DNA of 64,000 nt from the NCBI RefSeq assembly GCF_001436225.1, contig NZ_AYYO01000056.1:124001-188000 (forward strand), read 5' to 3'. Numbering within the stretch: position 1 is the stretch's first letter; each line of letters opens with the position of its first letter. Positions 48,506 to 57,164 of the stretch are shown one piece after another. Made by a program: the position numbers and the translations under genes. Under the pieces are notes generated by a model. The model was not told the origin of the DNA. It was given only the letters and a program-made list of their open reading frames with translations, and did not search any database. Source of the DNA: Lacticaseibacillus sharpeae JCM 1186 = DSM 20505 (GTDB taxonomy: Bacteria > Bacillota > Bacilli > Lactobacillales > Lactobacillaceae).

Positions 48506-51154
48506 ATGGCAGAAAAACATATCTACCAACTAAGTACTGATGAAGTGCTTGCCAAAGAGCAGGTGCAGACATCAGGATTGAGTGCGCAGGAAGCAAGCAA
48601 ACGCCTAGCAGAACACGGGCAAAACAAGCTTGCGGGCAAGAAGAAGAAAACCACTTTGGCCCGGTTCCTGGATCAGTTCAAGGATTTCATGATTATTGTG
48701 CTGCTGGTGGCGGCACTGATTGCCGGGGTCGTGGTGCACGAATGGGCCGACGCCGGGATTATTCTGGCGGTGGTCATCTTGAACGCCGTCTTCGGGGTGA
48801 TTCAAGAAAGCAAGGCGGAGGCGGCCATCGAGTCGCTGCAGGCCATGACCAGCCCGAGTGCGCACGTGCGCCGGGATGGTGAAGTGGTTATCGTCCCGAG
48901 CAGCGACGTGGTGCCCGGCGACGTGGTGCTGCTGGAAGCGGGGGACGTGGTACCCGCGGACCTGCGTCTGATTGAGTCGGCGAACCTCAAGATTGAAGAG
49001 GCGGCGCTGACTGGTGAAAGTGTGCCGACTGAGAAGAACATCAATGTAATCGCAGACGAGGCCGGTATCGGGGATCGCACGAACATGGCGTTCATGAGCA
49101 CCAACGTGACGTACGGTCGCGGGGTCGGGGTCGTCACCGCGACGGGGATGGAGACCGAAGTTGGGCACATCGCCAAGATGCTGGACAACCAGAAGGAAAA
49201 TCAGACGCCGCTGCAGGCGAACCTGGCTAAGCTGGGCCGCTCTTTGACCTGGCTCATCCTGGTCATCGCCGTGATTGTCTTCATCGTCGGCATTATGCGT
49301 GGTACCGAATCGCCAGCCGAAATGTTCCTGACGGCCATCTCGCTGGCCGTGGCCGCGATTCCGGAAGGCTTGCCGGCTATTGTCACCATCATCTTGGCAC
49401 TCGGGACGCAGAAAATGGCGCGGCACAACGCGCTTGTGCGCCGCTTGCCCGCCGTGGAAACACTGGGGAGCACGGACATTATTGCTTCCGATAAGACCGG
49501 GACGCTGACGCAAAACAAGATGACCGTCGAGCAGACGTACTACGACGGTAAGCTCCATGCCGCCGCTGATGGCGTGGCAGATACGAGTAAGCTGCTGCCA
49601 ATCATGACCTTCGCCAACGACACGAAGGAACAGGCTGACGGTACGCTGCTCGGGGACCCAACCGAAACCGCGCTGGTGGCGTTCGCTAAGCAGCACGGTT
49701 TCGCTTACCAAGACGCGTTGCAGAAGACGCCGCGCGTGGCGGAAGTGCCGTTTGATTCCGAACGCAAACTGATGACGACGCTGCACGCGCTGCCAGATGG
49801 GCAGATTCTAGTGGCCACCAAGGGGGCACCGGACGAACTGCTGCGCCAGGCGACCATGATTGACGAAGCGGGCTCCGCACGGCCAATGACCGCTGCGGAC
49901 CGCGACGCTATTTTGGCGACGAACCACGAACTAGCGGTGCAGGCACTGCGGGTGCTGGGGATGGCGTACAAGATTTTGCCGTCCTTACCCGAAACCGTGA
50001 CGCCCGCAAGCATTGAACATGACCTCGTCTTTGCCGGCTTCGTGGCCATGATTGACCCTGAACGGCCAGAGGCTAAGGAAGCGGTGGCCGAAGCGAAGGC
50101 TGCGGGGATTCGCCCATTGATGATTACCGGGGACCACCGGGATACCGCCCAGGCGATTTCTGAACGTCTGGGAATCATTCCGCGCGGCGACAGCGCCGCA
50201 GTCATTTCTGGCCGCGACCTGGACCAGATGGACGACGCTACTTTCGAGCAGCACGTCCAGGACTACTCCGTCTACGCCCGCGTGGCGCCGGAACACAAGG
50301 TACGCATCGTGAACGCATGGCAGAAGCAAGGGAAGGTCGTCGCGATGACCGGTGACGGGGTGAACGACGCGCCCGCCCTGAAGGCTGCCGACATCGGGAT
50401 TGCCATGGGCATTACCGGGACGGAAGTTGCGAAGGGCGCCAGTGCGATGATTCTGGCCGATGACAACTTCAGCACCATCGTCCGGGCGGTGAAGGCGGGA
50501 CGCAAGGTCTTCGCCAACATCCAGAAGTCCATTCAGTACCTGCTCTCGGCGAACCTGGGTGAAGTGCTCACCCTGTTCACCATGACCATGCTCGGCTGGG
50601 ACATCCTCGCGCCCGTCCACATTCTCTGGATTAACCTGGTGACCGACACGTTGCCAGCCATTGCTCTGGGGCTGGAGCACACCGAACCGGGGGTAATGAA
50701 ACAAAAGCCGCGCGGACGCAACTCTAGCTTCCTGAGCGGTGGGGTCGGCAGTGCAATTATCTGGCAGGGTCTGCTGGAAGGCGCATTGACCCTCGGCGTA
50801 TACTGGCTGGCCATTACGTTCCCAATCCACACGAGTAGCGCGGCGATTCACGCCGACGCACTGACGATGGCGTACGTGACCTTGGGCCTGATTCAGCTGT
50901 TCCACGCGTTCAACGTGAAGTCACTGCACCAGTCCCTCTTTACCATCAAGCCGTTTGGCAACAAGGCCTTCAACTGGGCGATTCTGATTGCGGCAGCCGC
51001 ACTGGCGGTTACCGTCCTGATCCCGGGCTTCAACGGGCTGTTCCATGTGACCGAACTTGACCTGATCCAGTGGGGGATGGTGCTCGGTGCTGGCGTACTG
51101 ATGGTGGCCATCGTCGAAATTGTCAAACTCTTTGAACGGCGCCGGCAGAAGTAA
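48506..51154 (+). CDS. P2-type cation ATPase, probable Mn2+ exporter
   Basis: The 882-residue P-type ATPase has ten membrane segments, TGES in the actuator domain, PEGLPAIV in helix 4, the phosphorylation site DKTGTLTQN with D329, and TGDGVNDAPALK. By sequence it belongs to the Ca2+-ATPase-like P2A group. The manganese riboswitch in front argues that it exports Mn2+ (YoaB/MgtA-type), because gene function follows the sensed ligand; calcium remains possible. AGGAGGGG precedes the ATG. Confidence 0.9.
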   Translation: MAEKHIYQLSTDEVLAKEQVQTSGLSAQEASKRLAEHGQNKLAGKKKKTTLARFLDQFKDFMIIVLLVAALIAGVVVHEWADAGIILAVVILNAVFGVIQESKAEAAIESLQAMTSPSAHVRRDGEVVIVPSSDVVPGDVVLLEAGDVVPADLRLIESANLKIEEAALTGESVPTEKNINVIADEAGIGDRTNMAFMSTNVTYGRGVGVVTATGMETEVGHIAKMLDNQKENQTPLQANLAKLGRSLTWLILVIAVIVFIVGIMRGTESPAEMFLTAISLAVAAIPEGLPAIVTIILALGTQKMARHNALVRRLPAVETLGSTDIIASDKTGTLTQNKMTVEQTYYDGKLHAAADGVADTSKLLPIMTFANDTKEQADGTLLGDPTETALVAFAKQHGFAYQDALQKTPRVAEVPFDSERKLMTTLHALPDGQILVATKGAPDELLRQATMIDEAGSARPMTAADRDAILATNHELAVQALRVLGMAYKILPSLPETVTPASIEHDLVFAGFVAMIDPERPEAKEAVAEAKAAGIRPLMITGDHRDTAQAISERLGIIPRGDSAAVISGRDLDQMDDATFEQHVQDYSVYARVAPEHKVRIVNAWQKQGKVVAMTGDGVNDAPALKAADIGIAMGITGTEVAKGASAMILADDNFSTIVRAVKAGRKVFANIQKSIQYLLSANLGEVLTLFTMTMLGWDILAPVHILWINLVTDTLPAIALGLEHTEPGVMKQKPRGRNSSFLSGGVGSAIIWQGLLEGALTLGVYWLAITFPIHTSSAAIHADALTMAYVTLGLIQLFHAFNVKSLHQSLFTIKPFGNKAFNWAILIAAAALAVTVLIPGFNGLFHVTELDLIQWGMVLGAGVLMVAIVEIVKLFERRRQK

Positions 51155-51174
51155 TGGCGCTGCCTGGATTATAT

Positions 51175-51203
51175 TTTGCGCCACGCGGCGAATTGGGTAT
51201 AAT
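51175..51203 (+). promoter_or_regulatory. Promoter of 51223 gene
   Basis: TTTGCG (51175-51180), 17-base spacer and consensus TATAAT (51198-51203). The leader is only about 13 bases. Confidence 0.5.
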
Positions 51204-51222
51204 ACGGGAGAGGTGAATGACG

Positions 51223-51657
51223 ATGAATAAGAACCAACAGAAAATGGCCCAGTACGGCTACACGATTAACAACGTAATGTCCCGCACCGATGAACTGCAG
51301 GACGAGCTTAATCCCCTGTTCATTCAGTTGCGTGAAGCAATCGACAACAACAAGGTAGATGACTTCAAGAAGGATGATTACGAAGACATCCGCAGCAAGT
51401 TCGCTGCCGGCACGGCCGAATATGCCGAAATGCTGAAGAAGTTCGAAAGCGCACAGGTCCCTGCCCGTTTCATCGGGAACCACAAGTTGTTGACCAAGGC
51501 GTTTGCAAGTTTCGTTGAAGGTTGTCAGCAGATGACCGACAGCCTCGGCGACGACAAGCAGATTGACGTTGATTCCTTCAATGCCGCTGAGAAGCAGCAG
51601 GATGAAGCATCCGAGAAGGTTTCGAAGTTCCTGAACAAGATTCAAGTGCTGGTCTAA
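51223..51657 (+). CDS. Helical cytoplasmic protein of unknown function
   Basis: The 144-residue, acidic protein is predicted almost wholly helical, with Gln, Lys and Glu-rich stretches and no cysteines except one. I do not recognise the family. GAGAGG lies nine bases before ATG 51223; an ATG six bases upstream is too close. It has its own promoter and a strong terminator, so it is expressed independently. Confidence 0.7.
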   Translation: MNKNQQKMAQYGYTINNVMSRTDELQDELNPLFIQLREAIDNNKVDDFKKDDYEDIRSKFAAGTAEYAEMLKKFESAQVPARFIGNHKLLTKAFASFVEGCQQMTDSLGDDKQIDVDSFNAAEKQQDEASEKVSKFLNKIQVLV

Positions 51658-51666
51658 ATCAGTGCG

Positions 51667-51704
51667 AAAAAAATCCCTGACCGGGTGCCTGGTCAGGGAT
51701 TTTT
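51667..51704 (+). terminator. Bidirectional terminator
   Basis: ATCCCTGACC (51673-51682) and GGTCAGGGAT (51691-51700) arms with A and T flanks, serving convergent genes. Confidence 0.9.
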
Positions 51705-51705
51705 G

Positions 51706-52671
51706 CTATTCATTGGGGAATTTGAATTGCCACTGCTCGCGGGCCGCCGTCATGATGGCCATGACGTTCTGGGTCCACGCCAGCGTGGGGTTAGCGCCGG
51801 AAGTAATCGCGGCCGCCATGTCACGGACCTCGTTGGCCAGCGCGGTGGTGCGGTCGCCCGCGGTGATGGTGCTGCTGGTCAAAGCGGGTGTGGTGAAGGT
51901 CGCGACGTCGGCCCGCGGGTACTGATCAACCGTGAAGAAGCCGTTGGTGTAGGCGACCAGACCCTGTTTCGGCATTTTGGCCTGCAGGTTCAGCGCGACC
52001 GTAATCTGTACGCCGTCCGCGGTGCGCAGGAGGAAGCTGGACTGGCCGTCAACCCCCGTGCTGGTTTCAGTCATCTGGGTGGCGACCAATTCCAAATTGC
52101 TGGCGACGAAGCGGCGGGCGAAGCTGAGGGCGTACACGCCGATGTCCAGCAGCGCGCCGCCACCCAGGTTGGGGTTCAACAAGCGGTCATCCGGGGCGAA
52201 CGGCACACTGGAGCCGAACGTCACCTGGATGGTTTTCAGCTGGCCGAGCTGGTTGGTTGCGGCGAATTCCTGCAGCGCCGGGTACAGCGGCATGTGGTAG
52301 ATGGTCTGGGCCTCCATCAAAATCAGCTGCTTGCTGGCAGCCAACGTGACCAATTCATCCAACTGGGTGCTATTCATGGTGATGGATTTTTCCGCCAGCA
52401 CGTGCTTGCCGGCCAGGAGCGCGGCTTTAATCTGCGCGTAGTGGAACGGGTGCGGCGTCGCGATGTACACGACATCTACGTTCGGGTCGGCGAACATCTC
52501 CGCGTAGCTGCCGTACGCATGCGGGATGTCGTGCGCGGCCGCAAATGTTTGCGCGCGGGTCAAATCGCGGGCCGCGGCGGCGTACAGCGTTTGGTCAGTG
52601 CGCGGGAAGAAGTTCGCAAAGGTGGTGGCAATCCGGCCAAGGCCGACGATGGCCCAGTTATAGTTCGGCAT
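51706..52671 (-). CDS. Gfo/Idh/MocA-family oxidoreductase
   Basis: The 321-residue protein has the Rossmann start WAIVGLGRIATTFANFF, ATPHPFHY, the EK pair in HVLAEKSITMN (catalytic lysine region, usually EKP) and a C-terminal domain with GGGALLDIGVY. Family members oxidise or reduce sugars and polyols with NAD(P). Substrate unknown. GGAGG precedes the ATG. Single gene facing a terminator. Confidence 0.85.
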   Translation of the reverse strand: MPNYNWAIVGLGRIATTFANFFPRTDQTLYAAAARDLTRAQTFAAAHDIPHAYGSYAEMFADPNVDVVYIATPHPFHYAQIKAALLAGKHVLAEKSITMNSTQLDELVTLAASKQLILMEAQTIYHMPLYPALQEFAATNQLGQLKTIQVTFGSSVPFAPDDRLLNPNLGGGALLDIGVYALSFARRFVASNLELVATQMTETSTGVDGQSSFLLRTADGVQITVALNLQAKMPKQGLVAYTNGFFTVDQYPRADVATFTTPALTSSTITAGDRTTALANEVRDMAAAITSGANPTLAWTQNVMAIMTAAREQWQFKFPNE

Positions 52672-52773
52672 AATGGAATCCTCCAATGAAGTATATTTAA
52701 CACAATACTAACAGAAATTGGCGCCAGGGCTGTGGTATTCTTGATGTTAAATACAGCGGAAGGGGCGAAGTTA

Positions 52774-53403
52774 GTGGCAAGACGGAGAAGCCGGCGCGGG
52801 CGTAACCCGGCGTATGTCGGGATTGTGGCCGTGGTGATTGCACTGACGGTCGGCGTGGTGACGGTCGTCGGGCAATACGAACATGGCGTGCAGGTCGCCG
52901 ATGAAGCGGCCGCGTCGTCGCGGGCGGCAACGCTGGCGAAGAAGAAGGCCTTCATCGCGCACCTGGCACCATACGCGCGCACCCTGAAGGTCAACTACGG
53001 CGTGTTGCCCAGCATCACCATCGCCCAGGCAATCCTCGAGAGCAACTGGGGCACGAGCGACCTGGCCGCCAAGTACCACAACCTGTTCGGGGTGAAGGCG
53101 ACCAAAGCGCAGGCGGGTCAGGAGATGACCACGCAGGAGTACGTCAACGGCAAGTGGAAAGTAGTCACCGCCCGTTTTCGCAGTTACAGCGACGATTACG
53201 CCTCGATGCGCGACCACGCCCAGCTGCTCGCACACGGAACCACCTGGAATCAGCGCCAGTACGCGCAGGTGATTGCGGCGCGCGACTACAAGACTGCGGC
53301 CAGCGCCCTGCAGAGTTCCGGTTATGCCACCGATCCCGGCTACGCGCAGAAGATTATCCAGGTGGTCGAAAAATACGACTTGGATAATTACGACGCTAAC
53401 TAA
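52774..53403 (+). CDS. Membrane-anchored glucosaminidase (GH73, lysozyme subfamily 2)
   Basis: The 209-residue protein has a basic N-terminus, one membrane anchor (about residues 14-35) and a GH73 domain with the catalytic glutamate in ITIAQAILESNWGTS, KYHNLFGVKA and FRSYSDDYASMRDHAQLL. It would hydrolyse peptidoglycan glycan strands outside the cell. Start is GTG 52774 with GGAAGGGG eight bases upstream. No cell-wall binding repeats are present. Confidence 0.88.
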   Translation: MARRRSRRGRNPAYVGIVAVVIALTVGVVTVVGQYEHGVQVADEAAASSRAATLAKKKAFIAHLAPYARTLKVNYGVLPSITIAQAILESNWGTSDLAAKYHNLFGVKATKAQAGQEMTTQEYVNGKWKVVTARFRSYSDDYASMRDHAQLLAHGTTWNQRQYAQVIAARDYKTAASALQSSGYATDPGYAQKIIQVVEKYDLDNYDAN

Positions 53404-53448
53404 GCGCAGCAAAATCTCATATTCCTAACATCCGGCCCAGCGCCGCCC

Positions 53449-53495
53449 AGTCACGTGTTTGCGTAGTTCGAATATGCAAATATGTGACTTTTTTG
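53449..53495 (+). terminator. Terminator after glucosaminidase
   Basis: AGTCAC (53449-53454) pairs with GTGACT (53484-53489), with an inner TTTGC/GCAAA stem, followed by a T run. Confidence 0.75.
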
Positions 53496-53670
53496 GTTTC
53501 CACGTTGAACTGTCGGGCCGCGTACTTTTGCCGGCTGCTTTTCGTCTATTGTTCGGCTTTATTCGGAAACGCGGAATGTTTCATCTGCAAACGGGAAAAT
53601 GAAAACGCCATTATTTGTCTTTTAGCCAAAAATCACGAATGCTCGGCCGCCAAATCGTGAAAACAGCAAA

Positions 53671-53711
53671 ATATCCGAATGAAAAGTTGATTAGCAACGT
53701 TGATATTCGTT
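53671..53711. promoter_or_regulatory. PurR-box-like inverted pair upstream of xpt
   Basis: ATATCCGAATG (53671-53681) and the inverted ATATTCGTT (53703-53711) place CGAA and TTCG cores about 30 bp apart, resembling Bacillus/Lactococcus PurBoxes; they lie roughly 55 to 85 bases before the transcription start. Confidence 0.5.
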
Positions 53712-53727
53712 TGTATGCGGACGTGCT

Positions 53728-53756
53728 TTGTGTTAATCTAAATAACAATCTAAAAT
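53728..53756 (+). promoter_or_regulatory. Promoter of xpt-pbuX
   Basis: TTGTGT (53728-53733), 17-base spacer and TAAAAT (53751-53756). Confidence 0.7.
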
Positions 53757-53781
53757 ATATGAAAAGTGGAGGGATATTCGG

Positions 53782-54366
53782 GTGAAGTTGCTTGAAGATC
53801 GCATTCGTAAAGACGGTGTTGTACTAGGGGCCGATGTGCTCAAGGTTGATAACTTCCTGAATCATCAGGTTGATCCAGACCTCATGCTCGCAGTGGGGAA
53901 GGAATTCTACAACCAGTTTAAGGATTCCAAGATCACCAAGATTTTGACGGTTGAAAGTTCAGGGATTGCGCCGGCATTGGCAACGGCAATGTCATTCCAC
54001 GTGCCGCTCGTGTTCGCACGCAAGCACAAGTCGCTGACGCTGAAGGATGACATGTTCACCGCCACCGTTTACTCCTTCACGAAGCAGACCAGTAACACCA
54101 TCGCCATCGCGAAGAAGTTCTTGAGCGCCGACGACAAGGTACTCATCATCGACGACTTCCTCGCTAACGGCCAGGCCGTGCAGGGTCTCACCGACATCAT
54201 CAAGCAGGCCGGAGCTGAAACCGTTGGCGCCGGAATTGTCATCGAGAAGACCTTCCAGAAGGGCCGCAAGATGTTCGATGACCAGGGTGTCCGCGTCGTT
54301 TCCCTTGCTCGCATTGCGGCATTTGAAGACGGTCAGGTTGTTTTCGCTGACGAACAGGACGCATAG
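53782..54366 (+). CDS. xpt: Xanthine phosphoribosyltransferase
   Basis: The 194-residue enzyme has the PRPP-binding motif VLIIDDFLANGQA near residues 125-137 and the hood pattern ESSGIAPALATAMSF. It salvages xanthine into XMP. Start is GTG 53782 after GGAGGG. Eight bases separate it from pbuX, with which it forms the classical xpt-pbuX operon. Confidence 0.95.
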   Translation: MKLLEDRIRKDGVVLGADVLKVDNFLNHQVDPDLMLAVGKEFYNQFKDSKITKILTVESSGIAPALATAMSFHVPLVFARKHKSLTLKDDMFTATVYSFTKQTSNTIAIAKKFLSADDKVLIIDDFLANGQAVQGLTDIIKQAGAETVGAGIVIEKTFQKGRKMFDDQGVRVVSLARIAAFEDGQVVFADEQDA

Positions 54367-54374
54367 GAGGAAGC

Positions 54375-55700
54375 ATGGAACGTAAGCAAGATGTATCCAA
54401 CCCAAAAGCGGCTGTACTGGGTATACAGCATCTTCTCGCCATGTATTCTGGCTCCGTCCTCGTTCCCATCCTGATTGGTGCATCACTGCACTTCTCGTCC
54501 GAACAGATGACCTACCTCGTGTCGATTGACATCTTCATGTGTGGGGTCGCCACATTCTTACAGGTCTTCGCGAACAAAGTGTTCGGGATTGGCCTGCCCG
54601 TCATTCTGGGCTGTGCGGTGCAGGCCGTTACGCCCCTGATTATGATTGGCCAGAAGTACGATTTTCAAACCATGTACGGGGCGATTATCGCGGCCGGATT
54701 CTTTGTTTTCCTGATTAGCGGCCTGTTCGCTAAGGTACGCAAATTGTTCCCGCCACTGGTGACCGGGACGCTGATCACGGTCATCGGCCTGTCGCTGATT
54801 CCCGTCGCGTTCCAGAACATTGGTGGCGGGAGCACGACCGCCAAGAGCTTCGGCAGCATGCAGAACCTGGCCCTCGGCGCCATCACCGTGCTGATTATTC
54901 TCGCCATTAACGTCTGGGCCAAAGGGTTCCTGCGCTCCATCGCCATTCTGGTCGGCCTTATCGTCGGTACCCTGATTGCCGGCGGGATGGGCATGGTTAG
55001 CCTGAGCCCCGTTGCGCAGGCGCACTGGTTCCACGTGCCCACGCCATTTTACTTCGGGGTGCCGAAGTTCGAATGGAGCAGTATCTTGACCATGGTGCTG
55101 ATTTCACTCGTGTCGATGGTCGAAAGCACCGGGGTGTTCTTCGCCCTGGGGGACATTATGGGCCGCAAGATTGAGCAGGACGACCTGAAGCGGGGTTACC
55201 GCGCTGAAGGGATTGCCGTCATGCTTGGTGGTCTGTTCAACACGTTCCCGTACACCACCTTCAGCCAGAACGTTGGGCTCGTGCAGCTGTCCGGGATTAA
55301 GAGCCGCAAGCCGGTGATCTTCTCCGCCGGGTTCCTCGTATTGCTCGGACTGTTGCCCAAGGCCGGCGCGCTGGCCACGATTATTCCCGCACCCGTTCTT
55401 GGGGGCGCGATGCTCGTGATGTTCGGCATGGTCGCCGTGCAGGGGATTCGCATGTTGCAACAGGTTGATTTCCATAACGACAAGAACCTGCTCGTCGCGG
55501 CCATCTCCATCGGTCTGGGTCTCGGGGTCACCGTGCAGCCCGAAATCGTGCAGTTCCTGCCGAAGACGTTGCAGCTGTTCTGCTCCTCCGGGATTCTGAT
55601 GGCCAGTCTGTCTGCGGTCATTCTCAACTTACTCTTTAACGCCAAGCACCCCGCACCAGAGATGGACAGCGAGACTGGCCTGAACGAAAAAGACGAATAG
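54375..55700 (+). CDS. pbuX: Xanthine permease (NCS2 family)
   Basis: The 441-residue transporter has about twelve to fourteen membrane segments and the NCS2 patterns QHLLAMYSGSVLVPI and SMVESTGVFFALGD with the conserved glutamate. It imports xanthine with protons. AGGAGG precedes the ATG, two bases after the xpt stop, so expression is coupled. Confidence 0.93.
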   Translation: MERKQDVSNPKAAVLGIQHLLAMYSGSVLVPILIGASLHFSSEQMTYLVSIDIFMCGVATFLQVFANKVFGIGLPVILGCAVQAVTPLIMIGQKYDFQTMYGAIIAAGFFVFLISGLFAKVRKLFPPLVTGTLITVIGLSLIPVAFQNIGGGSTTAKSFGSMQNLALGAITVLIILAINVWAKGFLRSIAILVGLIVGTLIAGGMGMVSLSPVAQAHWFHVPTPFYFGVPKFEWSSILTMVLISLVSMVESTGVFFALGDIMGRKIEQDDLKRGYRAEGIAVMLGGLFNTFPYTTFSQNVGLVQLSGIKSRKPVIFSAGFLVLLGLLPKAGALATIIPAPVLGGAMLVMFGMVAVQGIRMLQQVDFHNDKNLLVAAISIGLGLGVTVQPEIVQFLPKTLQLFCSSGILMASLSAVILNLLFNAKHPAPEMDSETGLNEKDE

Positions 55701-55791
55701 CGGTGAAATGGTGCGCAAACCAGCCAACTTTGCCTAATTTTCCACTTAAAAAATATAATATTCACGAAAGTTAGTTCTTTCACAATTAAAA

Positions 55792-55829
55792 AACGGCACA
55801 CCGGTAGACGAATCGACCAGTGTGTCGTT
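55792..55829 (+). terminator. Terminator after pbuX
   Basis: AACGGCACACCGGT pairs with ACCAGTGTGTCGTT (with bulges), ending in TTT. Confidence 0.65.
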
Positions 55830-55952
55830 TAATTGTCTATAGGAACGTTTCGATAACAAAAATGCGGGGCTACGTGACATGCACGCACCCGCTGCTGCCG
55901 AAACGCATAGACATTGCCGTGCGCCAAGGTGGACGGCAAAAAGGGGGAATTC

Positions 55953-57065
55953 ATGATGGCCGGATTTGTCGAACCTGGTGCCACCATTGGGATTATCGGT
56001 GGCGGCGTTGGTGCTTATCAGCTCGCGCGGGCCGCGAAGAACATCGGCATGCGCGTGGCGGTTTTGACCACCCGGGCGGACGACGTGGCGCTGCAGGGTG
56101 CGGATATTCGCATCGTGGGCACGGATCGCGCGGCGTACGAGCGGCTTGCGGTGTGCAGCGTGGTGACGTTCAGTGATGAAAAAATCGTTGATGCGGACCT
56201 ACTAGCCAATATTTTCACGGATCAGCAGCTGCCTAGTGGCACCGACGTGTTGTCGATGACTCAAGACCGGTACCTGGAGAAGGTGTTCATGGAGGACCTC
56301 AACCTGAACGTCTTGCCGTACGGGCAGGTGATTACCGCTGAAGACATTGACAAGGTTGTGGCCACGGTCGGTTTTCCGAGTGTGCTCAAGCCAATCCAAA
56401 AGGGGATTGGCGCCGACCAGCAGCTTTTACTGGCCAGCGACGTCGATGTTTGGCGCGCCCGCGGGTTGCTCCAGAAGCGGCCGTACATCCTGGAAGCCTG
56501 GCTCGACAATCCGCGCGAACTGGCGGTGACCTGCGTCAAGACTGAAGCGGGCCTGCAGGTCTTCCCGGTAGTGGAGAACCAGCACGAGCGACACGAGCTG
56601 ACAGCGACTGTCGCTCCCGCACAGGTTGATGGCGATGTCGTCATGGAAATCCTGCGCATCGCGGAAAAAATTTCTGCGCGCCTCAACTACACCGGCGTTT
56701 TCGCCATTGAGTTCTTCTACACCGATGCCGGGGGTCTGTACATTAAGCGCTTGTCCCCTGGTCCCCGTCCTGGCGGGGATGTGCTGCGCGGCATGACCAA
56801 CACCACGCAGTACAACTTGCATTTGCGGGCCATCCTGGGCTGGCCAATCCCGAACGTTAAGGTGAATGGTGAAGCTGTATTGCTACCGATTCGGCAGCAA
56901 CAACAAGGTGCCATCAACACCCAGATTCAGATCAAGCCGGATTGGCGCTGGCAGTTCTTCCCGGCCGGCAGTAATCCCGTGGGCGAGGTGATCGTCCCGG
57001 GTCCGCTGAAGACGACGATTCCCGCGATTGCGGCGACCGACGCTTTCAACATGCAGTCTAAATAA
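55953..57065 (+). CDS. PurK-like ATP-grasp protein, probably not a CAIR synthase
   Basis: The 370-residue protein follows the PurK layout: N-terminal IGIIGGGVGAYQLARAAKN, an ATP-grasp core (LKPIQKGIGADQQLL, VFPVVENQHERHE), and a C-terminal domain. The motif that binds the Mg-ATP in true PurK, usually NE(L/I)APRPHNSGH, reads IKRLSPGPRPGG here (K265, R266), so the second metal-binding glutamate is missing, while E in VFAIEFF remains. No purE lies beside it. GGGGGAATTC precedes ATG 55953. It sits 99 bases before purB. It is likely a PurK paralogue with another or a lost role. Confidence 0.8.
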   Translation: MMAGFVEPGATIGIIGGGVGAYQLARAAKNIGMRVAVLTTRADDVALQGADIRIVGTDRAAYERLAVCSVVTFSDEKIVDADLLANIFTDQQLPSGTDVLSMTQDRYLEKVFMEDLNLNVLPYGQVITAEDIDKVVATVGFPSVLKPIQKGIGADQQLLLASDVDVWRARGLLQKRPYILEAWLDNPRELAVTCVKTEAGLQVFPVVENQHERHELTATVAPAQVDGDVVMEILRIAEKISARLNYTGVFAIEFFYTDAGGLYIKRLSPGPRPGGDVLRGMTNTTQYNLHLRAILGWPIPNVKVNGEAVLLPIRQQQQGAINTQIQIKPDWRWQFFPAGSNPVGEVIVPGPLKTTIPAIAATDAFNMQSK

Positions 57066-57164
57066 TGAATACGTAATGCGCATTAGCGCGCGTAGAGTTG
57101 CAGCAGCTTGTAGGGTATTTTGAACCCGTGCGGGAAACCGTACGTAATTCGAGGAGGAGAAACT

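Larger units (their letters stand above)
53496..53781. other. Regulatory spacer before xpt
   Basis: The 286-bp stretch has several CCGAAT/ATTCGG motifs and the xpt promoter. The leader after the promoter is only about 20 bases, so no purine riboswitch fits. Confidence 0.6.

Noticed and set aside
53496-53781. Purine riboswitch expected before xpt
   Set aside because: No aptamer-like three-way junction or conserved loop sequences are visible, and the promoter lies too close to the start codon.
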